A stretch of 64,000 bases of DNA from JALORV01 sp963766365 (GCA_963766365.1 CAVXZK010000001.1:1-64000); one strand, 5' to 3'. Counted from the first letter of the stretch, positions 26,781 to 36,515 are shown. Notes: a model not told the origin generated them from the sequence alone. Numbers and translations: made by a program.

Positions 26781-27557
26781 CTAGACATCGCGCCAGGCGA
26801 GGCCGTTGACCTGGTCCGCGACGGGCACGTCGTCGACGCCGCCGCCGAGCACGGCGGCAAGAACACGCTGCGCCAGGTCCGGACGATTGTTCGCCGCCGA
26901 CAGATGCGCGGCCGCGACCCACCGCAGCTCGCGGCGATCGATCTGCTGCAGGATCCCCGCTGCCTGTTCGTTCGAGAGATGGCCACGGGCCCCGGCAATG
27001 CGCTGCTTCAGGAACGCCGGATACGCGCCCTGCTGCAGCATGCGCGCATCGTGGTTGCACTCAAGCACCAGCGCGTGCAGGCCGACCAGCGCCGCGAGGA
27101 TGCTGGCTGAGCATTCACCGGCATCGGTCAGTACAGCCGCGCGTCGGGCGCCGTCGCCGAAGGTGTACTGCACGGGTTCGCCGGCATCGTGCGGGACGGC
27201 ATACGCCTCGAGGCGCAGCGCTCCAATCCCGACGACCTGTCCGGGGTCGACCTGTTTCCAAGGTACTGCGTGCTCGTCGAAGCAGCACGCCGACGCCGTG
27301 CCTGCCGTGCAGTAGACGGGCACCTCGTGGCGAAGCGCGAGGGCCACTACGCCGGCGGAATGATCGGAGTGCTCGTGCGTGATGAAGACCGCGTCGATGT
27401 CCTTGACAGCGAGGCCGGCGCGCTCCAGCCGCCGGCCCAGTTGCCGCAGGTTGAAGCCGTTGTCGATCAGGACGCGAGTGGTGGCGAGCCCATCCGTGGC
27501 TTCGACAACGAGCGCGTTGCCGCCGCTGCCCGACCCGAGACTGCAGACGCGCAACAC
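26781..27557 (-). CDS. MBL-fold metallohydrolase (YycJ/WalJ-like)
   Basis: 258 residues. Metallo-beta-lactamase fold with FITHEHSDHSAGVVALALRH (H-x-H-x-D-H), AYAVPHDAGEPVQYTF, VLTDAGECS and LVLECNHD. The start MLRVCSLGSGSGGNALVVEA is typical of the YycJ-type family, which is suspected to process nucleic acids. Last gene of the dapA-bamC-MBL run, ten bases after bamC. Confidence 0.88.
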   Translation of the reverse strand: MLRVCSLGSGSGGNALVVEATDGLATTRVLIDNGFNLRQLGRRLERAGLAVKDIDAVFITHEHSDHSAGVVALALRHEVPVYCTAGTASACCFDEHAVPWKQVDPGQVVGIGALRLEAYAVPHDAGEPVQYTFGDGARRAAVLTDAGECSASILAALVGLHALVLECNHDARMLQQGAYPAFLKQRIAGARGHLSNEQAAGILQQIDRRELRWVAAAHLSAANNRPDLAQRVLAAVLGGGVDDVPVADQVNGLAWRDV

Positions 27558-27567
27558 GGACGTGACC

Positions 27568-28785
27568 TCAGCGCAGCTGTTCCTTGAGGAGGGTCAGGAT
27601 GCGGTCGCCCGTCGTGGAGCGCTCCTGTTTACTTTCGCTGTCGAACACTCGCACCTGGGTACCAGCATCGCCGGCAGAGGTCAGCTGGACGCGATACTGC
27701 GGCGCCTGGATCGCTTTGTCGCGGCCGAGGATCTTGGTGAACAGACCTTCCTTGTCCTTCGCCTTGGCTTCGAAGTCCGGGTCGAGGTAGCGCACGAAAT
27801 AGACCCCCTTCACTCGGTCACGATCCTCGACCGTGAACCCGCCACGATCGAGCGCAAGACCGACACGGCGCCACGCGCGATCGAACGGATCGTCAAGATC
27901 GAGTCGCTCGCTGCGGCCGTCCGCTGCCTTGACGACGTGCGCCGTTTCTGGTGCAAGGCTGGCGACGGCTCCCGTCGCACCCACCGTGGCGGTCGGTCCA
28001 ATGGCAGACGTTGCACCCGGCTTGGCCGCTGCGCCCGCCGTCATCGGTTTCGCCGCCGTGCCGTCGAAACGCACGAGCAACCGCTGCAGCATCTCGGCTT
28101 CCATTTCCGGATCGTTTGGACGCGGCTGCCACGCCGTGCGGTCCTGCTGCGACGAGGTAAACACTTCGATCATGCCGCGATGGCTGATGTAGATCTCGGA
28201 GGTGTCCTTCGACGTACGCTCGAGCCGCGCGCGGTATCTGTCCTGCTCGCCGGTCTCGTACACGGAGCCGAGCACGCGGCCAAGTGTGCGACGTATCAGG
28301 TCCTGCGGCAGCTTGGCCCGGTTTTCGGCCCAGACCGTTTCCATCACGCCGGTGGCCTGGTCGGATTTTTCGACTGCGAGTCCGACGCTGGGCCAGAAGT
28401 CGAGCAGGATCGGCCAGGCCTTCTCCGGGGGCATGTTCACGGCCAGCCAGCGCTGGTTGCCCTGACGCTCGATGCGCGCAATGGCGCCGCTGGGTACGAC
28501 GGACGCTGCGGCCGATGACGCCGCCGGCGTGCCGGGCGCGGCCGGACGCGACGCGGCAGCCGCGGATGACGCGGTCACCGACTGCGGCCGCTCCGGCACC
28601 GTGAAGCGTTCTTCACGTGGCAGCTGCGAGAGATCGGGCGGGATCTCCAGAGGCGCCGAACGCGTGCGCGCGGCCTGGTAGTCGACCTTGTCGCTGAAAA
28701 CACTGGTCCCCGTCCACGAGCAGCCGCCGGCAAGCCCGACGATGGCTGCAAGCAGCAGTGACGAAAGAAACGTACGCAACATCAT
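27568..28785 (-). CDS. bamC: Outer-membrane assembly lipoprotein BamC
   Basis: 405 residues. Accessory lipoprotein of the Bam complex that inserts outer-membrane proteins. Lipobox GGC follows MMLRTFLSSLLLAAIVGLAG; VDYQAARTRSAPLEIPPDLS is the conserved unstructured N-terminus that contacts BamD. Two helix-grip domains follow (KAWPILLDFWPSVGLAVEKS and RAWRRVGLALDRGGFTVEDR), separated by an Ala/Gly/Thr-rich linker. ATG 28785 has AGGAG six bases upstream. Between dapA and the MBL gene, the usual order. Confidence 0.93.
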   Translation of the reverse strand: MMLRTFLSSLLLAAIVGLAGGCSWTGTSVFSDKVDYQAARTRSAPLEIPPDLSQLPREERFTVPERPQSVTASSAAAASRPAAPGTPAASSAAASVVPSGAIARIERQGNQRWLAVNMPPEKAWPILLDFWPSVGLAVEKSDQATGVMETVWAENRAKLPQDLIRRTLGRVLGSVYETGEQDRYRARLERTSKDTSEIYISHRGMIEVFTSSQQDRTAWQPRPNDPEMEAEMLQRLLVRFDGTAAKPMTAGAAAKPGATSAIGPTATVGATGAVASLAPETAHVVKAADGRSERLDLDDPFDRAWRRVGLALDRGGFTVEDRDRVKGVYFVRYLDPDFEAKAKDKEGLFTKILGRDKAIQAPQYRVQLTSAGDAGTQVRVFDSESKQERSTTGDRILTLLKEQLR

Positions 28786-28804
28786 TGGAACTCCTGGGCC
28801 GCCA

Positions 28805-29680
28805 CTAGTGCACGCTCGCATCTTTCAGCGCCGCCTGCACGACGGATTCGGCCGATTCGGACAGTGGCACCAGCGGCAAGCGGATGCCACCGGGCATACG
28901 GCCCATCTTTGCAAGCGCCCACTTGACCGGAATCGGATTGGGCTCGACGAACAGCTTGAAGTGCAGTGGCAGCAGTTGATTGTTGATCTGGCGCGCCCTG
29001 GCGAGGTCGCCTGCCAGCGCTGCCTTGCACAGCTCGCTCATCAGGCGGGGCGCGACGTTCGCGGTCACCGAGATCACCCCATGTCCGCCCAGCAGCATCA
29101 GTGCGAGCGCCGTGTCATCGTTGCCGCCGTAGACGGCGAAGCGCGATGGCAGGCGCTTCAGCAGGTCCGACGCGCGCGCCAGGTCACCCGTCGCATCCTT
29201 CAGCCCGACGATTCCTGGAATCTCGGACAGCCGCACGGTCGTGTCATTCGCGAGGTCTGCAACCGTACGGCCGGGTACGTTGTAGAGGATCACCGGCAAG
29301 TCGACCGTTTCGGCGATCTTCCGAAAGTGCCGATACAGGCCTTCCTGCGTCGGCTTGTTGTAGTAGGGCACGACCTGCAGTGTCGCTGTCGCACCGACCG
29401 CCTTGGCGTGGCGTGTCAGATCAATCGCCTCGCTGGTCGAATTTCCGCCGGTGCCGGCGATCACCGGGATATGACCCTTGACGGCTTCGACAGCAACCCG
29501 GATCAGTTCACCGTGCTCTTCGGGATCCACGGTCGGCGATTCGCCGGTCGTGCCGACCGCCACGATCGCGTTCGTGCCTTCGGCGACATGCCACTCAATC
29601 AGCCGCCGATACGCATCGAAATCGAGCGAACCGTCCTCACGCATCGGCGAAACGATGGCGACGATGCTGCCCTTTATCAT
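28805..29680 (-). CDS. dapA: 4-hydroxy-tetrahydrodipicolinate synthase
   Basis: 291 residues. It condenses pyruvate and aspartate semialdehyde on the route to lysine and peptidoglycan diaminopimelate. Schiff-base lysine in GIVGLKDATGDL, the Tyr relay in ILYNVPGRTVADL, and VGTTGESPTVDPEEHGELIR are visible. First gene of a dapA-bamC-MBL operon with gaps of 19 and 10 bases. Confidence 0.97.
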   Translation of the reverse strand: MIKGSIVAIVSPMREDGSLDFDAYRRLIEWHVAEGTNAIVAVGTTGESPTVDPEEHGELIRVAVEAVKGHIPVIAGTGGNSTSEAIDLTRHAKAVGATATLQVVPYYNKPTQEGLYRHFRKIAETVDLPVILYNVPGRTVADLANDTTVRLSEIPGIVGLKDATGDLARASDLLKRLPSRFAVYGGNDDTALALMLLGGHGVISVTANVAPRLMSELCKAALAGDLARARQINNQLLPLHFKLFVEPNPIPVKWALAKMGRMPGGIRLPLVPLSESAESVVQAALKDASVH

Positions 29681-29751
29681 CTGTTTCTCTCTGTCGAAGC
29701 CAAGCGCGGAATTCTACAGTGCGAGGCCGGGCCCACGAGCCAGTGTGCAGC

Positions 29752-30357
29752 TCACAACGCAAGCAGTTCGACCGGCTCGGTAGCCCGGGGTTCAAGCCGC
29801 ACGGCCGCCAGCCGCTGGATCATCGCGGGCGCCGTGCCGGCGACTGCACCATCCTCGAAGGCGAGCACGCGCAGATCGACAAACGCGTCGAGCAGTTCCC
29901 GGGGCCGGAGCAGGAAGTCCGGATTGCGCGGCCGACCGAAGCGCTCGTTACCTTGGGCGAACGTCTCGTAAATCAGCAGACCGCCCTCGGCAAGGGCCGC
30001 CCCAATCAGCGGCAGCAACGGCCGGTGCAGGTAGTGCACCACAACGATCGCATCGAATGACGCGGCGGAGAACGGCCACGGTCCCGATTCCAGGTCGGCC
30101 TGATGGAACTCGACACCGTTGACGTTCGCGAGCGACTCGCCACACGCCGGGTCGACATCCACCGCCATCACCCGGCACCCGCGACCGGCAAGATGGCGCG
30201 CATGGCGGCCATGGCCACAGGCGAGGTCGAGCACACTCGCTCCCTCGGGCAGGCGTGCGGCGAACCGGGTGACCCAGGCTGAGGGCTCACGCGCCAGCGG
30301 ATTGGACGTCGGGCGCGAATCGGGCGACGCCGCGTCGCCTGCCTCAGTCGTAGACAA
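29752..30357 (-). CDS. SAM-dependent methyltransferase (class I)
   Basis: About 201 residues. SAM-binding motif VLDLACGHGRHARHLAGRG, then VMAVDVDPACGESLANVN and FDAIVVVHYLHRPLLP; overall TehB/UbiE-like. No ATG lies after the trpS stop. The likeliest start is TTG 30357, overlapping the trpS end by 14 bases; it has only a weak ribosome site, so the start is uncertain. Substrate unknown. Lies between trpS and dapA on the same strand. Confidence 0.82.
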   Translation of the reverse strand: MSTTEAGDAASPDSRPTSNPLAREPSAWVTRFAARLPEGASVLDLACGHGRHARHLAGRGCRVMAVDVDPACGESLANVNGVEFHQADLESGPWPFSAASFDAIVVVHYLHRPLLPLIGAALAEGGLLIYETFAQGNERFGRPRNPDFLLRPRELLDAFVDLRVLAFEDGAVAGTAPAMIQRLAAVRLEPRATEPVELLAL

Positions 30358-31546
30358 GGCCCATCGCGTCGCGCACGTCGCGCATCGTTTCACGCGCCGC
30401 GGCCCGCGCCTTGTCGCACCCCTCATCCACGATGGCTCGCAGCAGCGCCGGGTCGTCGAGGTACGGCTGCGCGCGCTCGCGCCAGGGCTGCTGCTCTTTC
30501 AGCATCGCGTCGATTACGGGTTGCTTGCAGTCGAGGCAACCGATTCCAGCGGTCCGGCAACCGTTGGCGGCCCACGACTGCGTTTCCGCGCTGGAATAGA
30601 CCTTGTGCAGTTGCCACACCGGGCAGCGCTCCGGCTCGCCGGGATCCGTACGACGCACGCGCGCCGGGTCGGTCGTCATGCGGCGGATCTTCTCGGTCAG
30701 CGCCTTGGGTTCCTCGCGCATCAGGATCATGTTGCCGTAGCTCTTCGACATCTTCTGACCGTCGAGACCTGGCAGCTTCGGTGTCTCGGTCAGTTTCGCC
30801 GCCGGCTCGACCAGGATGACACGACCCGATCCTTCGAGGTGGCCCAGCGCGCGTTCACGGTCCTCCATCGACAGGCTCTGCGCCTGCGCCAGCAGCGCAC
30901 GCGCCTGCTCGAGGGCGTCCACATCGCCCCGCTGCTGGAAGCTCGTGCGCAGCTCGTCATAAAGCTTCGCATTGCGATTGCCGAGCTTCTTCACCGCCGC
31001 CTTGGCCTTGTCCTCGAATCCGGGCTCGCGGCCGAACAGGCTGTTGAAGCGCCGTGCGATCTCGCGGGTCATCTCGATGTGTGGCACCTGGTCCTCGCCC
31101 ACCGGCACCATCGTCGCGCGGTAGACCAGGATGTCGGCCGCCTGCATCAGTGGATAGCCGAGAAACCCGTAGGTCGCGAGATCGCGCTCCTTGATCTTCT
31201 CGATCTGGTCCTTGTAGGTCGGCACCCGTTCGAGCCAGCCGAGCGGCGTGGCCATCGACAGCAGCAGGAAGAGCTCAGCGTGCTCCGGCACGCGCGACTG
31301 GATGAAGACCGTGGCCTTTTTCGGATCAAGGCCGGCGGCGAACCAGTCGATCACCATGTCCCAGACGCTCGCCGCCAGCACTTCGGGCGTCTCGTAGTGC
31401 GTCGTCAACGCATGCCAGTCGGCGACGAAGAAAAAGCACGGGTGCTCTTCCTGCAGACGCACCCAGTTCTTCAGCGCACCGTGATAGTGGCCGATGTGCA
31501 GTGCGCCGGTCGGGCGCATGCCGGAAAGCACGCGGTCAGGAAACAT
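30344..31546 (-). CDS. trpS: Tryptophanyl-tRNA synthetase
   Basis: 400 residues, the longer form common in betaproteobacteria. HIGH motif in GMRPTGALHIGHYHGAL, KMSKS in LDGQKMSKSYGNM, VGEDQVPHIEMTREIARRFN typical of TrpRS. An insert after the second motif region (NAKLYDELRTSFQQRGDVDA) is coiled-coil-like. ATG 31546 begins MFPDRVLSGMRPTG; a TTG at 31561 directly after the upstream stop is an alternative. Confidence 0.95.
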   Translation of the reverse strand: MFPDRVLSGMRPTGALHIGHYHGALKNWVRLQEEHPCFFFVADWHALTTHYETPEVLAASVWDMVIDWFAAGLDPKKATVFIQSRVPEHAELFLLLSMATPLGWLERVPTYKDQIEKIKERDLATYGFLGYPLMQAADILVYRATMVPVGEDQVPHIEMTREIARRFNSLFGREPGFEDKAKAAVKKLGNRNAKLYDELRTSFQQRGDVDALEQARALLAQAQSLSMEDRERALGHLEGSGRVILVEPAAKLTETPKLPGLDGQKMSKSYGNMILMREEPKALTEKIRRMTTDPARVRRTDPGEPERCPVWQLHKVYSSAETQSWAANGCRTAGIGCLDCKQPVIDAMLKEQQPWRERAQPYLDDPALLRAIVDEGCDKARAAARETMRDVRDAMGLVYD

Positions 31547-31561
31547 GTTCAAGCGGGCCAA

Positions 31562-32209
31562 TCAGACAAAGAGACGCACGATGGCGACGCCGAACTGGTA
31601 GAAGGGCTGCAGGAAGAAGCCGATCGTGTTGGTCGCCAGCAGGAAGATCAGGATGAAGAAACCGTAGGGCTCAACGCGCGACAAGGCCATCGCCAGCTGA
31701 TGGGGCAGCAGGCCGACCAGGATGCGGCCGCCGTCGAGCGGTGGCAAGGGCAGGAGGTTGAGCGCCATCAGCCCGATGTTGACGAACACACCGGCGCGCG
31801 CCATCTCGATGAAGAACGCCTCGTCCATGTCCGAGCTGATCAGCAGTTTCAGCATGATTGCCCAGCCGATCGCCATCAGCAGGTTGATACCCGGGCCGGC
31901 CGCGGCGACCCAGATCATGTCGCGCTTCGGATGCTTCAAGTTGGCGAAGTTCACGGGCACCGGCTTGGCCCACCCGAACAGGAAACCGGCGCCACCGGAA
32001 AGTTTGGAGACCAGTACGATCGCAAGCGGCACGAGGATCGTGCCGACCGGGTCGATGTGCTTGAGCGGATTCAGCGTCACGCGTCCCAGCATGTAGGCCG
32101 TCGAGTCGCCGAACATGCGGGCGACATAGCCGTGCGCCGCCTCATGCAGGGTGATGGCCAGCAACACCGGGATCGCGTAGACGGTGATCGCCTGAATGAT
32201 GCCGTCCAT
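31562..32209 (-). CDS. Site-2 protease-like membrane metalloprotease
   Basis: 215 residues, mostly membrane segments. Zinc motif HEAAH in LLAITLHEAAHGYVARM (about residues 16-32), second metal motif LPLPPLDGGRILVGLLP (N-x-x-P-x-x-x-L-D-G). No PDZ domain, so the M50B (FrpB/YwhC-type) group. It cuts substrates within the membrane; targets unknown. ATG 32209 gives MDGIIQAITVYAIPVLLAIT. trpS starts just after its stop. Confidence 0.92.
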   Translation of the reverse strand: MDGIIQAITVYAIPVLLAITLHEAAHGYVARMFGDSTAYMLGRVTLNPLKHIDPVGTILVPLAIVLVSKLSGGAGFLFGWAKPVPVNFANLKHPKRDMIWVAAAGPGINLLMAIGWAIMLKLLISSDMDEAFFIEMARAGVFVNIGLMALNLLPLPPLDGGRILVGLLPHQLAMALSRVEPYGFFILIFLLATNTIGFFLQPFYQFGVAIVRLFV

Positions 32210-32299
32210 GGAAACGAGTCTAGCAGCCGACGACGCCAGTCCATTCGAACGCACGCGGTGCTCGTGCGACCGCGCAGCGGTCGCGTGCACCAAGTGCTG

Positions 32300-32923
32300 C
32301 TAAAACCCCAGTGCGGCCGGATCGCCCTTGCCGACGCGCACGAGCACCGCCTGCGACCCCGTGAGGTCGACGACCGTCGTGGGCTCCACGCCACAGGGTC
32401 CGGCGTCGAGCACGAAATCGATCGCGTGATCGAGCCGCTCGCGGATGTCATCGACGTCGTTGAGTGGCAACTCGTCCCCTGGCATCTGCAACGTCGTGCT
32501 GATCAGCGGCTGGCCAAGCACGTCGAGCAGCCCGAGCGCGACCGGGTGGTCCGGGATGCGCAGGCCGATCGTGCGGCGCGAGGGATGCGACAGTCGTCGC
32601 GGCACCTCGCGCGTCGCATCGAGGATCAGCGTGAACGGTCCGGGCGTCACGTCGCGCAGCAGGCGGTAAGTGGAGTTGTCGACCTTGGCATAGGAACCGA
32701 GGTCCGACAGGTCGCGGCAGATCATCGTCAGCAGGTGCCGCTCGTCAATCCGTCTGATCGCGCGGATGCGATCCACTGCCGCCTTGTCATCCAGATGGCA
32801 CACCAGTGCGTAGCAGGAGTCGGTGGGGATCGCACCCACGCCGCCGTGGTCGAGGATCTGCGCCGCCTGCCGAAGCAGTCGCACCTGCGGGTCGACTGGA
32901 TGAACCACGAAGAGCTGAGCCAT
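32300..32923 (-). CDS. YciO/Sua5/YrdC-family protein
   Basis: 207 residues. YrdC-domain protein related to the enzyme that makes threonylcarbamoyl-AMP for t6A in tRNA; this subgroup matches YciO. Seen: GGVGAIPTDSCYALVCHLDD, RIRAIRRIDERHLLTMICRD, TPGPFTLILDATREVPRRLS and RTIGLRIPDHPVALGLLDVL. No C-terminal Sua5 domain. Between the PHP and S2P genes, a conserved trio in this class. Confidence 0.9.
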   Translation of the reverse strand: MAQLFVVHPVDPQVRLLRQAAQILDHGGVGAIPTDSCYALVCHLDDKAAVDRIRAIRRIDERHLLTMICRDLSDLGSYAKVDNSTYRLLRDVTPGPFTLILDATREVPRRLSHPSRRTIGLRIPDHPVALGLLDVLGQPLISTTLQMPGDELPLNDVDDIRERLDHAIDFVLDAGPCGVEPTTVVDLTGSQAVLVRVGKGDPAALGF

Positions 32924-32975
32924 GACTATGTCCCGCGAATCGGGGTCCGAACGCGGAATGGAAGCGGCCGGCGCC

Positions 32976-33839
32976 TCACGTGAAGCGGTGCCAGACTGGG
33001 ATCAGTCCGGGCGGCAACATCGGCACGGCGCCGAGTTCCACGTTTTCGGCTTCGCCCGGTCCGTGGAAATCGCTGCCGCGCGAGGCTTCGAGCTCCATGT
33101 CCTCCGCCAGGCGCGCGAAGCGGCGCATCTGGTCCGCTGTGTGGTTGCTGGTGACGACCTCGAGCGCCGTGCCGCCAGCTTCCTTGAACTCGCGCACCAG
33201 TTCGTGCAATTTCAGTTCGCCGACGCGGTAGCGTCCCGGATGCGCGAGCACGGCAACACCTCCCGCGGCGCCGATCCATTCAACCGCCTCGCCCAGCTGC
33301 GCCCACTGATGCGGAACGTACCCGGGCTTGCCCGCGACCAGATAGCGACGGAACACATCGCGCACATCACGGCAGATACCGGTTTCAACGAGGTGACGCG
33401 CGAAGTGGGTGCGGGAGATGAGTTCGGGATTGCGCACGAAACGCAGCGCTCCGTCGTAGGCGTCCTCGATACCCGCCGCAGCGAGTCCTTCCGCCATCTG
33501 TTGCGCCCGCGCGGTGCGGCCGCTGCGGACGCGCGTCAGGGCCTGCTTCAGCGGCCGGTGATCGGGATCGATCCCCAGGCCGACCACATGCACGGTGGTT
33601 CCAGCCCAGGTGACGGAAACCTCGACCCCGTGAACGAACGGCAGCCGCAACGCGCGCGCGGTCGCGTCCGCCTCCGCAAGCCCGGAAACTTCGTCGTGAT
33701 CGGTCAGCGCGAAGAGTTCCACGCCCCGGTCGGCCGCACGCTCCACCACTTCCCGAGGCGCCAGCAGGCCGTCGGACACGGTGGAATGCGAGTGCAGGTC
33801 TGCAGCGATCGCACTGGCGGGATGCTCCTGGGTGTTCAT
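32976..33839 (-). CDS. PHP-domain phosphoesterase (RNase AM / YciV type)
   Basis: 287 residues. Trinuclear-metal PHP phosphatase; relatives hydrolyse 3',5'-nucleoside bisphosphates and trim RNA 5' ends. Metal ligands in DLHSHSTVSDGLLAP, ALTDHDEVSG, HGVEVSVTW, VLAHPGRYR and GSDFHGPGE. Normal length. Next to yciO as in E. coli (yciV-yciO). Confidence 0.92.
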   Translation of the reverse strand: MNTQEHPASAIAADLHSHSTVSDGLLAPREVVERAADRGVELFALTDHDEVSGLAEADATARALRLPFVHGVEVSVTWAGTTVHVVGLGIDPDHRPLKQALTRVRSGRTARAQQMAEGLAAAGIEDAYDGALRFVRNPELISRTHFARHLVETGICRDVRDVFRRYLVAGKPGYVPHQWAQLGEAVEWIGAAGGVAVLAHPGRYRVGELKLHELVREFKEAGGTALEVVTSNHTADQMRRFARLAEDMELEASRGSDFHGPGEAENVELGAVPMLPPGLIPVWHRFT

Positions 33840-33848
33840 TGCCGCATC

Positions 33849-34790
33849 TTACCGGCCGAGCTGCTGTAGCCGGTGCGCGATGAAGTCGGTGATGGCACGA
33901 GCCACCTGTTCCGGCTGGTCGTGATGCACCATGTGACCGGCGTCATCGACGACCAGGCTCTCGACGTCCTGGATATGACCGCGCCGGCGTTCGACCTCGG
34001 CAATGGCCGCGGCGGGCGTTTCGGCGACGTAGCGCAGGACATCGGTATTTGCAGCACGAACCCACAGCACCGGACAGGTGATGCGTTGCCAGCACGCAAG
34101 CACCTCATCGAGCCGGTACAGCGTCGGGTTCACGATCCGGTGCGCTGGATCCCCGGCAACGGCCCAGCGACCGTCGGGGCCGGGCTGTGCCCAGTGATGC
34201 GCGAGGAAAGCCGCCCGCTCAGCGGTCAGCCTCGGGTTGTTGCGCATCAGTCGCGCGGCCACCTCGGCTGCATTGGCGTAATCACGAATCGTCGCACCCC
34301 CCTTCAGTTCGTCGAGCCATTGCGCGTAACGGCCGGGCGCCTGACTCGCGTGGGTCTCGCGCAGCCCGAATCCTTCGAGATTGATGACCGCCCGCACGCG
34401 GTCGGGACGAATGCCCGCATAGAGCAAGGCGACATTGCCGCCCATGCTGTGCCCGACCAGAACCAAGGGTTCGGCGGTGATCGTGTCGAGCACGCGCTCG
34501 AGGTCGGCCAGGTAGTCAGGAAACCAGTAGCAGTCCGCCTGTGCACGGTCACTCAGTCCGTAACCGCGCCAATCGGGCGCGATGATGCGCCAGCCGCCGC
34601 CGAGCGCATCGACGACGAACTGGAACGAGGCTGATACATCCATCCAGCCATGCAGCAAGACGAGCGTGCGGCTGGCGTCGGCGCTGTCTCCCCAGCAGCG
34701 CAGGTGATAGCGCAGCCCGCGAACATCGACGAAGCTGGATTGCGAAGCGCGCAACATGTTGGTCTGACGTCGGGTCGGCCGCGGGGACAT
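33849..34790 (-). CDS. Alpha/beta-fold hydrolase
   Basis: Up to 313 residues. Nucleophile elbow VLVGHSMGGNVALLYAG, oxyanion region VLLHGWMDVSASFQFV, RIIAPDWRGYGLSD and catalytic histidine in VVDDAGHMVHHDQPEQV. Similar to epoxide-hydrolase/esterase-type enzymes; substrate unknown. The in-frame ATG at 34757 (MLRASQSSFVDVRG) may be the true start, as the first 11 residues are arginine- and proline-rich. Divergent from the acyl-CoA synthetase, about 60 bases apart. Confidence 0.85.
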   Translation of the reverse strand: MSPRPTRRQTNMLRASQSSFVDVRGLRYHLRCWGDSADASRTLVLLHGWMDVSASFQFVVDALGGGWRIIAPDWRGYGLSDRAQADCYWFPDYLADLERVLDTITAEPLVLVGHSMGGNVALLYAGIRPDRVRAVINLEGFGLRETHASQAPGRYAQWLDELKGGATIRDYANAAEVAARLMRNNPRLTAERAAFLAHHWAQPGPDGRWAVAGDPAHRIVNPTLYRLDEVLACWQRITCPVLWVRAANTDVLRYVAETPAAAIAEVERRRGHIQDVESLVVDDAGHMVHHDQPEQVARAITDFIAHRLQQLGR

Positions 34791-34852
34791 TGCAGCAGCT
34801 CAAGGGTTCGGCGATTATAGGAACCGGAGTGCCTGTCGCAGAGAGGAACACC

Positions 34853-36496
34853 ATGCGCGACCAGTATCGCGCGCTGTACGACTCGTTCCGCTGGAATGTC
34901 CCAGCGGAGTTCAACATCGCGACGGTCTGCAGCCGCCGCTGGGCCAACGAGTCGTCGCGCATCGCACTGCATTGCGAGGACGAGCAAGGTCGGCGTTCTT
35001 CCTACACTTACGCCACATTGCAGGCCGATGCCAATCGGCTGTCAAACGTGCTGCAGGGCCTCGGCGTCGCCCGCGGAGAACGCGTCGCGATCGTTCTGCC
35101 GCAGCGCCCTGAGACTGCGATCGCCCATATCGCGATTTATCAGCTCGGCGCCGTGGCGATGCCGCTGTCGCTGCTGTTTGGTCCGGATGCCCTGGAATAC
35201 CGACTGCAGGACAGCGCCGCCGTCGTCGCCATCATCGACGCGGCGGCGCTGCCCGCGATCCAGTCCGTCCGCAGCCATTGTCCGGACCTGAAGCACCTGA
35301 TCGTCGTCGGCGAAGGCGCCGACGGAGCCCATGAGTGGAGCGCGACCCTGTCGGCGGCCGCGGATACGTTCGAGTGCGTGAAGACTTTAGCGCACGACCC
35401 GGCGGTGCTGATCTACACCAGCGGCACTACCGGGCCACCAAAGGGCGCGCTGATGCCGCATTCCGCGCTGATTGGCAACCTACCCGGCTTCGTTGCGTCG
35501 CAGAACTGGTTTCCGCAGCCGGGTGATGTGTTCTGGTCGCCGGCCGACTGGGCCTGGACCGGTGGGCTGATGGACGCGCTGCTGCCGACGCTGTATTTCG
35601 GCTTCCCGATCGTCGGCACGCGCGGACGCTTCGCGCCGGACCGCGCGTTCGAACTGATGCAGCACTATGGCGTCACCTGCACGTTCCTGTTTCCGACCGC
35701 GCTCAAGATGATGATGAAGACCGTCGACGCGCCGCGGGATCACTACCGGCTGCGCTTGCGTTCGATCATGAGTGCCGGCGAAGCCGTCGGTGAGACGGTG
35801 TTCGGCTGGTGCCGCGAGGCGCTCGGCGTCACGGTGAACGAAATGTTCGGCCAGACCGAAATGAACTATATCGTCGGCAACTCGCACGAGAAGTGGCCGG
35901 CCGTGCCAGGCAGCATGGGCCGCCCGTATCCGGGCCATCGCGTCGCGGTCATCGACGACGACGGCCATGTCCTGCCGCCGGACGCGGCGGGTGAAGTCGC
36001 GGTGCACCGGCACGACATCCACGGCCATCCGGACCCGGTGTTCTTCCTCGAATACTGGCGCAACCCCAAGTCCACCGCGCGCAAGTTCACCGGTAACTGG
36101 TGCCGTACCGGAGACCTCGCCAGCATCGACGCCAAGGGTTACCTGTGGTACCAGGGTCGCGCCGACGATGTATTCAAGGCCGCCGGCTACCGGATCGGCC
36201 CGAGCGAAATTGAAAATTGCCTGATCAAGCATCCGGCCGTGGCCAATGTCGCGGTGGTGCCGAAGCCCGATGCCGAACGCGGTGCGGTCGTGAAAGCCTT
36301 CGTCGTGCTGGCTGCGGGCCGTGCCGGCTCGCCCCAACTCGTGGCCGAATTGCAGCAGCACGTGCGCGGCAAGCTCGCACCGTATGAGTACCCGAAGGAA
36401 ATCGAGTTCATCGACGCACTGCCGATGACAACCACCGGCAAGGTGCAGCGGCGAGTGCTGCGTGATCTGGAGGCGTCCCGCGCGGCCGCGCCCTGA
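34853..36496 (+). CDS. Acyl-CoA synthetase (medium-chain / acetyl-CoA synthetase-like)
   Basis: 547 residues. ANL-superfamily AMP-forming ligase. Motifs: LIYTSGTTGPPKGALMPHSA, VNEMFGQTEMNYIVGN, WCRTGDLASIDAKGYLWYQG, DDVFKAAGYRIGPSEIENCL and the catalytic lysine in TTTGKVQRRVLRDLE. The VGNS-rather-than-STEG pattern and FNIATVCSRRWANESSRIAL fit the medium-chain acyl-CoA synthetase (AcsM/MACS) group. ATG 34853 has AGAGG upstream. Second CoA ligase in the window besides fadD; a MaoC hydratase ends convergently 19 bases on. Confidence 0.92.
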   Translation: MRDQYRALYDSFRWNVPAEFNIATVCSRRWANESSRIALHCEDEQGRRSSYTYATLQADANRLSNVLQGLGVARGERVAIVLPQRPETAIAHIAIYQLGAVAMPLSLLFGPDALEYRLQDSAAVVAIIDAAALPAIQSVRSHCPDLKHLIVVGEGADGAHEWSATLSAAADTFECVKTLAHDPAVLIYTSGTTGPPKGALMPHSALIGNLPGFVASQNWFPQPGDVFWSPADWAWTGGLMDALLPTLYFGFPIVGTRGRFAPDRAFELMQHYGVTCTFLFPTALKMMMKTVDAPRDHYRLRLRSIMSAGEAVGETVFGWCREALGVTVNEMFGQTEMNYIVGNSHEKWPAVPGSMGRPYPGHRVAVIDDDGHVLPPDAAGEVAVHRHDIHGHPDPVFFLEYWRNPKSTARKFTGNWCRTGDLASIDAKGYLWYQGRADDVFKAAGYRIGPSEIENCLIKHPAVANVAVVPKPDAERGAVVKAFVVLAAGRAGSPQLVAELQQHVRGKLAPYEYPKEIEFIDALPMTTTGKVQRRVLRDLEASRAAAP

Positions 36497-36515
36497 GCGG
36501 GACCCGGGGCGCGAG

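Noticed and set aside
30119..32983. 954-codon plus-strand frame over trpS, S2P and yciO
   Set aside because: Antisense to three well-supported genes; low-complexity histidine/arginine/glutamine composition typical of shadows.
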